64,000 nt of DNA. Source: CAG-873 sp910578365 (GTDB lineage Bacteria; Bacteroidota; Bacteroidia; Bacteroidales; Muribaculaceae). Positions 1 through 7,979 of the stretch are shown here, one piece after another. The position numbers and the translations under genes were made by a program. The DNA lies in contig OX620685.1 in assembly GCA_951635545.1 (NCBI GenBank), positions 2,480,001-2,544,000 of the forward strand. Direction: 5' to 3'. Each line of letters begins with the position of its first letter. The first letter of the stretch is position 1. The notes beneath the pieces were generated by a model. It made no database searches and was not told the DNA's origin. It saw only the letters and a list, made by a program, of their open reading frames with translations.

Positions 1-321
1 CCGCCGGCTCCCATAGTCGGCGTGCGGTCGGAGGGTGTCAGTGAAGCCTGCTTCGCCGTCACCATCTGACGGCATAGCCGACGACAACACCGTGAGCCGT
101 CACGCCTCTCGCAGTTTCCGCAGTGCTTCCCTATTGAGATGAGAGTTTTGTGCTCTAATCTGATTTACGTTTGTATTCCATAAATCCTGTAAATTTGCAG
201 TAAATTCGGAATGGAAAACGGACAATCATTCTTAAATGCTCATTTACGCAGTGCGTGAACTATAAGGTGACTGAATCTCAATATATTTTTGTAACTTTGC
301 ATATACAATCCCACTGAATTT
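1..321 (+). promoter_or_regulatory. Upstream region with two -7 boxes
   Basis: No gene is supported in this stretch. Two Bacteroidota-type -7 boxes are visible on the plus strand: TAAATTTG at 190-197 and TAACTTTG at 292-299. The second lies 22 bases before the ATG at 322 and is the likely promoter of that gene, giving a leader of about 15-18 bases. A short minus-strand reading frame ending near 110 (…EALRKLREA, stop) has no ATG and was not called. Confidence 0.5.
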
Positions 322-2178
322 ATGACGATTGATTTAGACTACATAGAGCATTTGGCTGAAAACCATGAAGGTGTTGATGTCGAATTTAAGGAAACCACCG
401 GACAGCTTAACCGTGGTATGGAGACATTATGCGGTATGTTCAACGGCTCCGGAGGTGTCGTTGTGTTCGGGGTATCGAACAAAGGCAAAATCATCGGACA
501 GGAAATCGGCGACAAGACCACCCGTGAAATCGGGGAGGCAATCAATAAATTCGATCCGGCGGTTGACATTCAACCGATATATGTGCCGGTTGACAATTCC
601 GACAAGTATGCCATAGTATTCCGGACAGATGGATTGGAGAGTGATAAGCCTTATATGTGGGATGGCAAACCATATCGCAGACATGACAGCGTTACAAGTG
701 TCATGCCCCGCGAGAAATTCATCCGGCTTCATGAGCTTCAGCACGGATTGAAATACAAATGGGAGAATGAAGTGAATCAGAATCTGACCATTGATGATCT
801 TGATGAACAGCTCATACACAATGTAATCCAGGGCGCTGTAAGGCGAGGCCGACTATCAAACGATGCCCTTAATGATACTGTGCCCATCGCTTTGTCACGA
901 CTAAATCTGACTAAAGACGGAGCTGTATGCAATTCAGCGGCTGTATTGTTCGGGAAAGTTTTTTCCGATTATCCACAATGCAGGTTACGCCTTGCGCGGT
1001 TCAAAGGGGCCAGCAAGCAATATTTCATCGACAACCAACAACATGAAGGTAATATCTTTGAGTTGGTGGATGCGGCTATGGCTTTCTTCTTCAAGCATCT
1101 CAACCTTTCGGGTACGACGCATAATCGACTTTACAGAGAGGATAATCTTGAGATTCCGTATGATGCTTTGCGTGAAGCAGTTGTCAATGCATACTGTCAT
1201 ATGCGATGGGGATATGAGATCGCTACTGTGGGTATTGCGATTTACGATGACTGTATAGTAATTGAGAATGCTGGTCGCTTCCCAGTCAGAATCTCGCCAA
1301 ACACTCTGATGCGTAAGGAGGAAGAAGATCGTAAAAATACCTCAATGCCTCCGAATCCGGTAATTGCCAATGTCATGTATCTTGCCGGCCTCATCGAACA
1401 TTGGGGGCGTGGATTGTCAATGATGGCAAGACAATGTGAAGGTGCTGGATTGCCTGCTCCGGAATTCTATTGTGACGGTACTATCGTCAAAATTACTTTT
1501 ATGCGTCCCAAGAACACAGTGGACGTAAGTAGTAGCGCAAATAGTAGTGCAAGTAATAGTGCAAGTGATAGTACAAGTAATAGTACAAGTAATAGTACAA
1601 GTAATAGTACAAGTGATGGTACAAGTAGAGGTTCAGCTGCTGCAAGCTTGACCAAAGAGGGTAGGACAATCAAAATGTCTATATTGAAACTAATTGGGAT
1701 AATAGGAGAAGATTGGTTATCCCTACATGATATACTTGGAATCATGAGGCTTACGTCAAGGTTTTCATTTACAAAAACTTATCTAAAACCTGCGATATCG
1801 GCAGGTTTAGTTGCACTTGAAAATCCAGATAGCACGAATGCTCCAAACCAGAGATACGGATTGACTTTGAAAGGCAAAGCATTGTATTATGAACGTCTCT
1901 ATAACGAAAATGATGTTCAAAATGACCTGCAAAGAATAAAAGTTGACCCGCAAACCGATTTAGAGGGTCAAAATGACCTTCAAATAGTGGAAGATGGCCC
2001 TCAAAAACATGCTGTCATCCGAGCAATCAAAGAAAACAATGGAATCAGTCGCGCTGAGTTGGCTCGAATTGCCGGATGCTCAGAGAGTACAATCAAACGA
2101 CGGATGAAAGAGTGGAATATTGCATGGCTTGGTCATCCTAAAACCGGCCATTGGGTATTTGTCAAGGATATTCAATAA
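322..2178 (+). CDS. AlbA_2-domain / GHKL-like ATPase transcriptional regulator
   Basis: 618 residues. The N-terminus (about residues 8-120) is an AlbA_2 (Schlafen-type) putative DNA-binding domain, seen in the EFKETTGQLNRGMETLCGMFNGSGG block and the following GVSNKG. Residues about 285-370 look like the HATPase_c_4 region of this family (ALREAVVNAYCH, then VIENAGRFP). A low-complexity Ser/Asn/Thr linker (about 403-437) separates this from a winged-helix-like region (445-520) and a C-terminal helix-turn-helix (SRAELARIAGCSESTIKRRM). The family is usually described as ATP-binding transcriptional regulators, and many members sit near mobile DNA. The target is unknown. The gene looks A+T-richer than the housekeeping genes further right, which fits acquisition by transfer. 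Start chosen at 322, just after a -7 box. Confidence 0.75.
   Translation: MTIDLDYIEHLAENHEGVDVEFKETTGQLNRGMETLCGMFNGSGGVVVFGVSNKGKIIGQEIGDKTTREIGEAINKFDPAVDIQPIYVPVDNSDKYAIVFRTDGLESDKPYMWDGKPYRRHDSVTSVMPREKFIRLHELQHGLKYKWENEVNQNLTIDDLDEQLIHNVIQGAVRRGRLSNDALNDTVPIALSRLNLTKDGAVCNSAAVLFGKVFSDYPQCRLRLARFKGASKQYFIDNQQHEGNIFELVDAAMAFFFKHLNLSGTTHNRLYREDNLEIPYDALREAVVNAYCHMRWGYEIATVGIAIYDDCIVIENAGRFPVRISPNTLMRKEEEDRKNTSMPPNPVIANVMYLAGLIEHWGRGLSMMARQCEGAGLPAPEFYCDGTIVKITFMRPKNTVDVSSSANSSASNSASDSTSNSTSNSTSNSTSDGTSRGSAAASLTKEGRTIKMSILKLIGIIGEDWLSLHDILGIMRLTSRFSFTKTYLKPAISAGLVALENPDSTNAPNQRYGLTLKGKALYYERLYNENDVQNDLQRIKVDPQTDLEGQNDLQIVEDGPQKHAVIRAIKENNGISRAELARIAGCSESTIKRRMKEWNIAWLGHPKTGHWVFVKDIQ
1528..1632 (+). 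repeat. In-frame 12-bp tandem repeat encoding an S-N-S-T linker
   Basis: Repeats of the form AGTAATAGTACA, with drifted copies at both ends, encode Ser-Asn-Ser-Thr/Ala units inside the preceding regulator. The 12-bp unit keeps frame, so copy-number change would vary linker length between the ATPase-like part and the C-terminal HTH part without breaking the protein. Confidence 0.85.
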
Positions 2179-2254
2179 CCGATAGAGATGGATGTTTCCC
2201 GTGAAAATATTACCAGTTGGAGGATTCCTGGCATTGTGATCATTAAATAGAGAT

Positions 2255-2668
2255 ATGGCAAAGAAGGGTAAGAATAAAGGAACTGTTCCAACCAAGTATG
2301 CAGAAGTGAAAGTCAATCATGGCATTTTTGAGGACTATCTTCAATATGGCCCCCAATATGATACCGTCAATGATTGTCCAGTCATACCCGGCGAAACGGA
2401 GTTTGTTCCAAGACAGCGACTGGGAAAACTCTCGAAAAGCATGAGGAATGTTCTTCGGGAATATATGAGCCATGCCGTTACTGAGTATTGGGAGGCGCAT
2501 AGACAGATTCCGGTTGACGGTGACCTGAAGCAACTTCGTAAACTGGCACTTGACACTCTACTGGGAGAGTTTCATATCTATGTAAAGGATGATAAGGAAA
2601 CCTCTCTCTTCCTTAATGACACAGTCGCTGTCACAATCAATAGAATCCTCAAAAAAGAGAGTCTATAA
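2255..2668 (+). CDS. Hypothetical protein, 137 residues
   Basis: Not recognised. The protein starts MAKKGKNKGTVP and looks soluble, with no signal peptide or membrane segment. It has a lysine-rich start and a mixed helical body. It lies 76 bases after the AlbA_2 regulator in the same direction and shares its A+T-rich composition, so the two may be one transferred unit. No catalytic motif is visible. Confidence 0.55.
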   Translation: MAKKGKNKGTVPTKYAEVKVNHGIFEDYLQYGPQYDTVNDCPVIPGETEFVPRQRLGKLSKSMRNVLREYMSHAVTEYWEAHRQIPVDGDLKQLRKLALDTLLGEFHIYVKDDKETSLFLNDTVAVTINRILKKESL

Positions 2669-2893
2669 GTCAGAAAAAGGGAGACATCCTGTTGTGAATA
2701 TCAATAACAATGTACTGATGATAGAAGTCTGGTTAGGGACTTTTATGTTTTCGTATTCATCAATGCACTGTGGCGTCCTGAAAAATATTGACGGGTCAGA
2801 GGGTTTGAGATTATGAATGAATGTTAAACAGTCCGAAGACTGTGGAGACATGCAGGTATGAGCCTGAGATCCCCGAGGTTGGGGTAAAATCCT
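2669..2893. other. Intergenic stretch with a short hairpin
   Basis: No gene is seen. From 2828 to 2843 there is a perfect hairpin, ACAGTC-CGAA-GACTGT. Together with the strong terminator hairpin that follows, it makes a compact structured segment of about 95 bases that could be a small RNA or a processed 3' end. No clear promoter was found in front of it. Confidence 0.35.
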
Positions 2894-2920
2894 CCGGGGC
2901 TCGATGCCCCGGGGATTTTT
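2894..2920 (+). terminator. Intrinsic terminator
   Basis: Stem CCGGGGC (2894-2900) and GCCCCGG (2906-2912) with loop TCGAT, followed by TTTTT at 2916-2920. It is the first strong terminator after the plus-strand genes at 322-2668 and also ends the structured segment just before it. Confidence 0.7.
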
Positions 2921-2988
2921 GAGACTTGCAGTGCAATCACCGTCAGTCCCGTCGGTTGGGGTATGCAAAAGTACTGAAAAATCTTGAC

Positions 2989-3870
2989 TCATGCAGATTT
3001 CAGGTAATATTTTTTCCAGAGCTTACGTCCGGGTACCGCTCCGCGATGCACTTCATCGGGAGTCAGCATGCCGAGACTGAGGTGCGGTCGGCGGGTATGG
3101 TAAGTGTTGATTACATCCTCCAGCACCTGCCGTATGTTGTCCTTCCTTACGTCCATATGCTTCAGAAACTCCTCTTTAAGTATGCCGTTTACCCTTTCGG
3201 CAATTCCGTTGTTACGTGGGTCGTGCCCTTCCGTCATGCTGATTCGGGCGTGGCGTCTACGAAGCATTTCCACGTAGGGTTTGGCACAATACTGAAGTCC
3301 CTTGTCCGAGTGGTGTATGGGATGCTGACCTCTCCTGCATTGCCTGAAAGCCATCTTCAATGCCGTCATGGCGTTCTCATGCCGCATGTTATCGGCAATC
3401 TCCCATCCCACTATTTTCTTCGAATAGGCATCCGTAATCAGAAACAGATAGTAAAATGTATTCTGATCAGGAAGCCATATATATGTTATGTCGCTTACCC
3501 ACAACTGGTTTATGTCATCAGGCGCGAAGTCTTTCCGTAGATCCGGATAGACCTTCATTCCGTGATCGGAGAAGGTTGTCCTTGTCCTGCGGACTCGGGG
3601 ACGTATCAGAAGATTATGCCTGTTCATGATATCGAACAGGCGGTCACGGCCTATGTCGAGACAGAACTCCTTACGTAACCTGTCCTTCATCTTTCTGACT
3701 CCGAGTGCCGGAAGATCCTCTCGTATCGAGCGAACGCATTCCAGGATGCGGTCTTCGTCAATGGCATCCTTGAACGACCTTTTGAAAAAGGCATACCACG
3801 CTTGTTTAGTCACCCCAAGCAACCCGCATGCCTCGCTGACACTCAGGTCACGGGACATGCGCAAGCGCAT
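2989..3870 (-). CDS. IS3-family transposase OrfB (DDE integrase core)
   Basis: 293 residues with the retroviral-integrase fold of IS3 OrfB. An HTH_21-like region opens the protein. The catalytic triad is readable as D in WVSDITYI, D in IHHSDKGLQY and E in NGIAERVNGILKEEF. The C-terminus has the family's H-x-R-RPH-x-SLG block (TYHTRRPHLSLGMLTPDEV). It is expressed in this family as an OrfAB fusion by -1 frameshifting, and a slippery site is present just upstream. Length and motifs look intact, so the element could still be active. Confidence 0.93.
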   Translation of the reverse strand: MRLRMSRDLSVSEACGLLGVTKQAWYAFFKRSFKDAIDEDRILECVRSIREDLPALGVRKMKDRLRKEFCLDIGRDRLFDIMNRHNLLIRPRVRRTRTTFSDHGMKVYPDLRKDFAPDDINQLWVSDITYIWLPDQNTFYYLFLITDAYSKKIVGWEIADNMRHENAMTALKMAFRQCRRGQHPIHHSDKGLQYCAKPYVEMLRRRHARISMTEGHDPRNNGIAERVNGILKEEFLKHMDVRKDNIRQVLEDVINTYHTRRPHLSLGMLTPDEVHRGAVPGRKLWKKYYLKSA

Positions 3871-3872
3871 GG

Positions 3873-4373
3873 CTACTTGGTAGTTGATTTTTTTGACTGC
3901 GCAGGCTTTACAAGCTTCTTGTATTCGGCGATGACACCACTCTGGAACTCTTCACGCAGCTCTGCCTTTTTCCTGTCAGCCTCCAGTTTCTCTATCTTTC
4001 TGGTGGCGGCGTTTAACTTGCGTGTTAGATCCAGTATGGTCTGCTCGGTATCCGTGAGCCTGGTAGTGGGAGAGGTTTTCTTTGTCATTCCTTTCTTTTT
4101 TGTCGTTTGTGCCGGAGTTGCCAGGGACGATATGGCCTTTGTTGTCCGGCATCCGGAGCCGGGAATTAATGCTCCCGTCATGCGGCGCAGCCATTTGCTG
4201 ATGCTTGACCGTGTGCCGCGATAGTCCGGGATTGCATTTACTATTGTAAACAATGTCCCGACCGCAAAATTGTATTCCTCGTCAATCTGACTGAAACTTT
4301 TTCCGCTGCTGTGCCAGGCATTGATTGCCGAAATCTGAGATTCGTCCCAGAATTTTTTGTTTTCTTCACACAT
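3873..4373 (-). CDS. IS3-family OrfA (HTH, leucine-zipper region)
   Basis: 166 residues. The N-terminal half has an HTH-like block (ISAINAWHSSGKSFSQIDEEY). The C-terminal half is a charged heptad region (TDTEQTILDLTRKLNAATRK) like the leucine zipper that pairs OrfA and OrfAB in this family. It is longer than the common 90-110-residue OrfA. The stop at 3873-3875 lies just after the slippery A7, so the C-terminus of OrfA is KSTTK and the fusion product diverges there. Confidence 0.8.
   Translation of the reverse strand: MCEENKKFWDESQISAINAWHSSGKSFSQIDEEYNFAVGTLFTIVNAIPDYRGTRSSISKWLRRMTGALIPGSGCRTTKAISSLATPAQTTKKKGMTKKTSPTTRLTDTEQTILDLTRKLNAATRKIEKLEADRKKAELREEFQSGVIAEYKKLVKPAQSKKSTTK
3888..3894 (-). 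promoter_or_regulatory. A7 slippery site for -1 frameshift between orfA and orfB
   Basis: On the minus strand the heptamer A-AAA-AAA is in the orfA zero frame (TCA AAA AAA). A slip of -1 continues as ATC AAC TAC CAA GTA GCC ATG, which runs without a stop into orfB. This is the classic IS3 arrangement for making the OrfAB transposase. Confidence 0.75.
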
Positions 4374-4474
4374 TTTACTAAAAAATGTTGAATCTGACGG
4401 TCAACACTTTTCCGGACTAGACAAACACCCTCTTACGCGTTTACGCGTGTAATTCATTCACGGAAAATCGAAAA

Positions 4475-4521
4475 GCATCCACACCTGATTGAGGCATGAA
4501 ATGCAATATAGCGGTGGATGC
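4475..4521. repeat. 8-bp inverted repeat
   Basis: GCATCCAC at 4475-4482 and GTGGATGC at 4514-4521 form a stem with a 31-base loop. It lies between the IS3 element and pgeF. The role is unknown. Confidence 0.45.
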
Positions 4522-4536
4522 TGTACAATAACAGCA

Positions 4537-4586
4537 GAGCTTGTTTAAAGACTAATGTTAAATCACATTAATCTTTAAACAAGCTC
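4537..4586. repeat. 22-bp hairpin downstream of pgeF
   Basis: Arms 4537-4558 and 4565-4586 pair over 22 bp with one C/T difference, around the loop TAAATC. It is A+T-rich and sits 16 bases past the pgeF stop on the minus strand. It could be a terminator without a T tract, or the end or remnant of a small palindromic mobile element. Confidence 0.6.
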
Positions 4587-4602
4587 TTAACGTACTCTAT
4601 TC

Positions 4603-5211
4603 TTACGCCAGCATAATCCACGTCAGAAGACGGCTGGTGGTGGCATTGCGGCGCCACGATGGCAAGGCATGTTTTTCGAATGTACACATCGGCTTCGGCC
4701 TGATGTTTTCAGCCTTTAGCCCCAGAGCCAACAGGCGGCTGCGGTTCACGGCCTCGAGGTCGACGTGGCGGTTGCCGGATATGCAGTCGGAAAAGCCGGC
4801 GCGGCGGAAGTCGTCGGCCAGCTCGGCACTCACCTCATAGCATACACCGCATATACTCGGCCCGAACGCTGCCTGCATCAGTTGCGGCGACGCTCCGGCC
4901 TCAGTCAGACGCCGCACGGTGTTGCCTGTTATGTCGCCCAATGATCCTTTCCAGCCGGCATGTATGGCTGTTATTGCTCGGATATCAGGAGCATGAAGCA
5001 GTAGTGGCACACAATCGGCGGTGCGCACACCTATGCGCAGACCGGGCGTACGGGTTATAATAGCGTCGGTGTCGGGCAGCGGGCGTGGAGAATCTACCTC
5101 GGCCACGTTACAGCTGTGGGTCTGTACAGGCAGCAGCACAGCATGGCTGAAACGATCAACATCGGAGCATATACCTGCGCTGACGCCGGCCATATCTATA
5201 ATCAGATTCAT
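4603..5211 (-). CDS. pgeF: Peptidoglycan editing factor / YfiH-family purine nucleoside phosphorylase-like protein
   Basis: 202 residues of the DUF152/YfiH family, earlier called multicopper polyphenol oxidase. Family hallmarks are VRTADCVPLLLH, AIHAGWKGSLGD, AAFGPSICGVCYEVS and a C-terminal CTFEKHALPSWRRN. They carry the Cys/His metal site (TADC, HAGW, C near the end). Known members remove wrong amino acids from peptidoglycan precursors or act on purine nucleosides. It is shorter than the usual 240-260 residues because the N-terminus is brief (the first H motif is QTHSCNV). It overlaps the PAS-domain gene upstream by four bases (ATGA), so the two are translationally coupled. Confidence 0.85.
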   Translation of the reverse strand: MNLIIDMAGVSAGICSDVDRFSHAVLLPVQTHSCNVAEVDSPRPLPDTDAIITRTPGLRIGVRTADCVPLLLHAPDIRAITAIHAGWKGSLGDITGNTVRRLTEAGASPQLMQAAFGPSICGVCYEVSAELADDFRRAGFSDCISGNRHVDLEAVNRSRLLALGLKAENIRPKPMCTFEKHALPSWRRNATTSRLLTWIMLA

Positions 5212-5561
5212 TGGCGGACGTAGTGCGGCATGTCTGCCGGAATCACCATCGACAGTTCAACCAGGCCGGCCACATGCCCTTCGTCGTCGAACCACGCCGT
5301 CTGGAATATCATTTTTTTCAGCCCTTCCTTTTCAATGGTGTAGGCGTTGGTGCCGCCTTCGGCCAGCAGTCGGCGAATGATTTCTTTCGAACGGTCGTTG
5401 TGGTAATCCATCAGATTGTGACCGATAAGGTCAGCGCCTCCGCGGTTGGAGAAAGTCTGGCGCGAACGCTCGTTCATGTATATGATGTTGCAGTCGGCAT
5501 CGGCTACAGTGACAGCGCAATTCATCCTGAATGCCCAGTCGGGAATGTTTTTAGCTTCCAT
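5208..5561 (-). CDS. Single PAS-domain protein
   Basis: 117 residues that make up little more than one PAS domain (VTVADADCNIIYMNERSRQTF, GHNLMDYHNDRSKEII, then the last strands GLVELSMVIP). No kinase, cyclase or DNA-binding part is present, so it may act as a small sensor or partner protein; the ligand is unknown. It is the first gene of a two-gene unit with pgeF. Its ATG at 5561-5559 is only 5 bases after the G of a -7 box, so the transcript may have almost no leader. Confidence 0.8.
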   Translation of the reverse strand: MEAKNIPDWAFRMNCAVTVADADCNIIYMNERSRQTFSNRGGADLIGHNLMDYHNDRSKEIIRRLLAEGGTNAYTIEKEGLKKMIFQTAWFDDEGHVAGLVELSMVIPADMPHYVRQ

Positions 5562-5565
5562 GCTG

Positions 5566-5594
5566 CAAAGTTACATAAAAAATCACTAACTTTG
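5566..5594. promoter_or_regulatory. Divergent promoter pair
   Basis: Minus-strand TAACTTTG (5573-5566) faces the PAS gene, and plus-strand TAACTTTG (5587-5594) faces the GH20 gene. The boxes are 13 bases apart, so the upstream regions of the two promoters overlap and polymerase binding may be mutually exclusive. The plus start leaves a leader of about 20 bases, while the minus start leaves almost none. Confidence 0.65.
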
Positions 5595-5622
5595 TATAGA
5601 TGAAAACAACTATCAGACAACC

Positions 5623-7950
5623 ATGAAAATAAACGTACTTTACTGCCTCATCGCCCTGCTTGTCGGCAGCTCAATGGCCGCCTGTACTACCGAAACGGTA
5701 GATGCTGACTACAACGTAATTCCGTTGCCTAAACAGATTACACCTGCCGAAGGCGACGCTTTCGTACTCAACAAATCAACAGTTATCGCTTGCGCCGACA
5801 CCGCACTGACACGCGATGCCGAACTCCTTGCCGAATATATAGGCAAACTCAGCGGACACACCCCACGGATTGTGGCCGAGGCTCCGGATTCGAATGTTAT
5901 CGAGCTTCAGCTGAGCGATGAAAATCAGAACCAGGAGGCTTACACCCTGACTGTCGACAAAGACCGCATTCTCATCACCGGCGCTACCCCGGCCGGAGCG
6001 TTCTACGGCATTCAGACCCTGCGTAAGTCAATCCCCGGCATAGTAGAAGGCAAGAACGTGAAGTTTACCCCGGTAAGCATCACCGACTATCCGCGCTTTG
6101 CATATCGCGGCGCGCACCTCGATGTAGGCCGTCACATGTTTCCGGTTGATTCCATCAAGAGTTTCATCGACATGCTTGCCCTGCACAACATCAACCGCTT
6201 CCACTGGCACCTGACCGACGACCAGGGCTGGCGAATCGAAATCAAGGGCCGTCCGCTGCTGACCGAACTCGGTTCGATGCGCGCCGGCACCTGCATCGGC
6301 CACGACATGGATAGCTCCGACTCCATACCATACGGCGGCTTTTACACTCAGGACGAAGCCCGCGACATAGTGCGCTATGCCGCCGACCGCCATATAACCG
6401 TTATTCCGGAAATTGACCTTCCGGGCCACATGCTCGGCGCCCTTAAAGCTTATCCTGAGCTTGGCTGTACCGGCGGCCCCTACGAGGTATGGCAGCGCTG
6501 GGGCGTGAGCGAGGATGTGCTCTGCGCCGGCAATGACGATGTTCTGAAATTCATTGATGAAGTTCTGGGCGAAATTATCGAACTGTTTCCATCGGAGTTC
6601 ATACACATAGGCGGCGACGAGTGCCCCAAGGTTCGTTGGGAAAACTGTGCCAGATGCCAGGCCAAAGCCCGTGAACTGGGGCTTAAAGACGGCCCTGAGG
6701 GTACAGTCGAGGAGCAGCTGCAAAGCTATATCATACACCATGCCAGTGACTATCTGACCTCGCGCGGCCGCAAGATGATCGGTTGGGACGAAACCCTCGA
6801 AGGAGGTCTGGCTCCGGGTGCCATAGTTATGTCGTGGCGCGGCGAGCAGGGTGCCAAGGCGGCGGCACGCCAGGGTCACGATGCCATAATGACTCCCAAT
6901 ACCTACATGTATTTCGACTACTTCCAGACTCTGGACCGTGATTCGGGCGAGCCCGATGCCATCGGAGGATATATACCGGTAGAGAAAGTGTATAGTTTCA
7001 ATCCTACTCCCGACGACCTTACCGACGAGGAGAAAAAGCATATCATAGGAGTTCAGGCCAATCTCTGGACTGAGTACATACCTACCTTCAGCGGCGTGCA
7101 GTATGCCGAACTGCCGCGAATGGCCGCTCTGAGCGAAGTGCAGTGGTCGGCTCCCGAACAGCGCGATTACAAGTCGTTTACCAAGCGTCTGTCGCAGCTT
7201 GTGGCCCACTACCGCGCAAACGGCTACCGCTATGCCACACACCTGTATAACATCAGCGGAAGCCTTGTGCCCAAATCGCAGGAAAAAGCCGTGGAGCTTA
7301 GCCTCTTTACAATCGACGACGCTCCTATATACTTTACTGCCGACGGCAGCGAACCTGATGAAAACTCTTGTCGCTACGAGGCGCCTCTGATGCTTGACTC
7401 CACCTGCGTGATAAAGGCTGTGGCCATACGCCCCGAGGGCAAAACCAAAGTTTACGTTGACAGTGTAACCTTCAACAAGGCCACCTGCTGCGACATCACA
7501 CTTGCCATGCCGCCGAGCCGCAGTTTTGCCGGCAACGGCGCCGCTACTCTCGTCGACGGCAAATTCGGTACACATGTATTCGCCGACGGTAACTGGCTCG
7601 GATTCCAGGGCACTGACCTGGATGCGGTAATAGACTTTGGCGCTGACCGGACAATAAGCAGCGTGGCAGTGCGCAACTATGTTGAAACCGGTTCGTGGAT
7701 TTATGATACTCCGCGCATAGTTATCGAAGGTTCGTCCGACGGCAAGACTTTTGTGCCTGTTGCAGAACAGGAATTTCCGGCCGACACGCAGCATGTCAGC
7801 GAACTGCGCAATCATAGGGTTGAATTCGCTCCGCAGTCAGTGCGCTATCTGCGGGTGAAAGTGGAAAGTGTGCATCAGATTCCGCAGTGGCATGACCTGG
7901 CTACCGGCAGTCCGGCGTTTGTATTCGTCGATGAAATAATTGTAGAGTAA
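5623..7950 (+). CDS. Beta-N-acetylhexosaminidase, GH20 lipoprotein
   Basis: 775 residues. The signal peptide ends in the lipobox SMAAC, so the protein is probably anchored in the outer membrane or periplasm. A GH20b N-terminal domain (about 30-150) precedes the GH20 barrel (about 155-520), with HWHLTDDQGWRIEIK and the catalytic Asp-Glu pair in HIGGDECPK (D332, E333). Next come a chitobiase/hexosaminidase C-terminal segment (about 565-625) and a discoidin (F5/8 type C)-like domain (about 630-775). It should release terminal GlcNAc/GalNAc from host glycans or chitooligosaccharides with substrate-assisted catalysis. It stands alone, without SusC/SusD genes beside it. An IS4-family element now lies 29 bases after its stop. 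Confidence 0.93.
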   Translation: MKINVLYCLIALLVGSSMAACTTETVDADYNVIPLPKQITPAEGDAFVLNKSTVIACADTALTRDAELLAEYIGKLSGHTPRIVAEAPDSNVIELQLSDENQNQEAYTLTVDKDRILITGATPAGAFYGIQTLRKSIPGIVEGKNVKFTPVSITDYPRFAYRGAHLDVGRHMFPVDSIKSFIDMLALHNINRFHWHLTDDQGWRIEIKGRPLLTELGSMRAGTCIGHDMDSSDSIPYGGFYTQDEARDIVRYAADRHITVIPEIDLPGHMLGALKAYPELGCTGGPYEVWQRWGVSEDVLCAGNDDVLKFIDEVLGEIIELFPSEFIHIGGDECPKVRWENCARCQAKARELGLKDGPEGTVEEQLQSYIIHHASDYLTSRGRKMIGWDETLEGGLAPGAIVMSWRGEQGAKAAARQGHDAIMTPNTYMYFDYFQTLDRDSGEPDAIGGYIPVEKVYSFNPTPDDLTDEEKKHIIGVQANLWTEYIPTFSGVQYAELPRMAALSEVQWSAPEQRDYKSFTKRLSQLVAHYRANGYRYATHLYNISGSLVPKSQEKAVELSLFTIDDAPIYFTADGSEPDENSCRYEAPLMLDSTCVIKAVAIRPEGKTKVYVDSVTFNKATCCDITLAMPPSRSFAGNGAATLVDGKFGTHVFADGNWLGFQGTDLDAVIDFGADRTISSVAVRNYVETGSWIYDTPRIVIEGSSDGKTFVPVAEQEFPADTQHVSELRNHRVEFAPQSVRYLRVKVESVHQIPQWHDLATGSPAFVFVDEIIVE

Positions 7951-7972
7951 TAGAAAAAAACTACGGTCTGCG

Positions 7973-7979
7973 TGTTATA
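7973..7979. repeat. Target-site duplication, left (IS4 family)
   Basis: TGTTATA directly before the left inverted repeat. The same heptamer follows the right inverted repeat at 9349-9355. Confidence 0.85.

Larger units (their letters stand above)
2965..4413 (-). mobile_element. IS3-family insertion sequence (ends approximate)
   Basis: Two overlapping minus-strand frames form the usual IS3 orfA/orfB pair. Imperfect terminal repeats are suggested at 2965-2977 (GCAAAAGTACTGA) and 4401-4413 (reverse complement GGAAAAGTGTTGA), but the match is only 10 of 13 and no target duplication was found. The exact ends are therefore tentative. Confidence 0.65.

Noticed and set aside
100..235. Minus-strand fragment ending EALRKLREA
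   Set aside because: About 40 codons with no ATG. It overlaps plus-strand promoter boxes and cannot be told from chance.
2828..2920. TPP-type riboswitch
   Set aside because: CCTGAGAT looks faintly like a THI-box word, but the other conserved blocks are absent.
6028..7815. 595-codon minus-strand open frame opposite the hexosaminidase gene
   Set aside because: It is a shadow of the G+C-rich GH20 coding sequence. It has no family text and no promoter, whereas the plus frame shows a complete GH20 enzyme.
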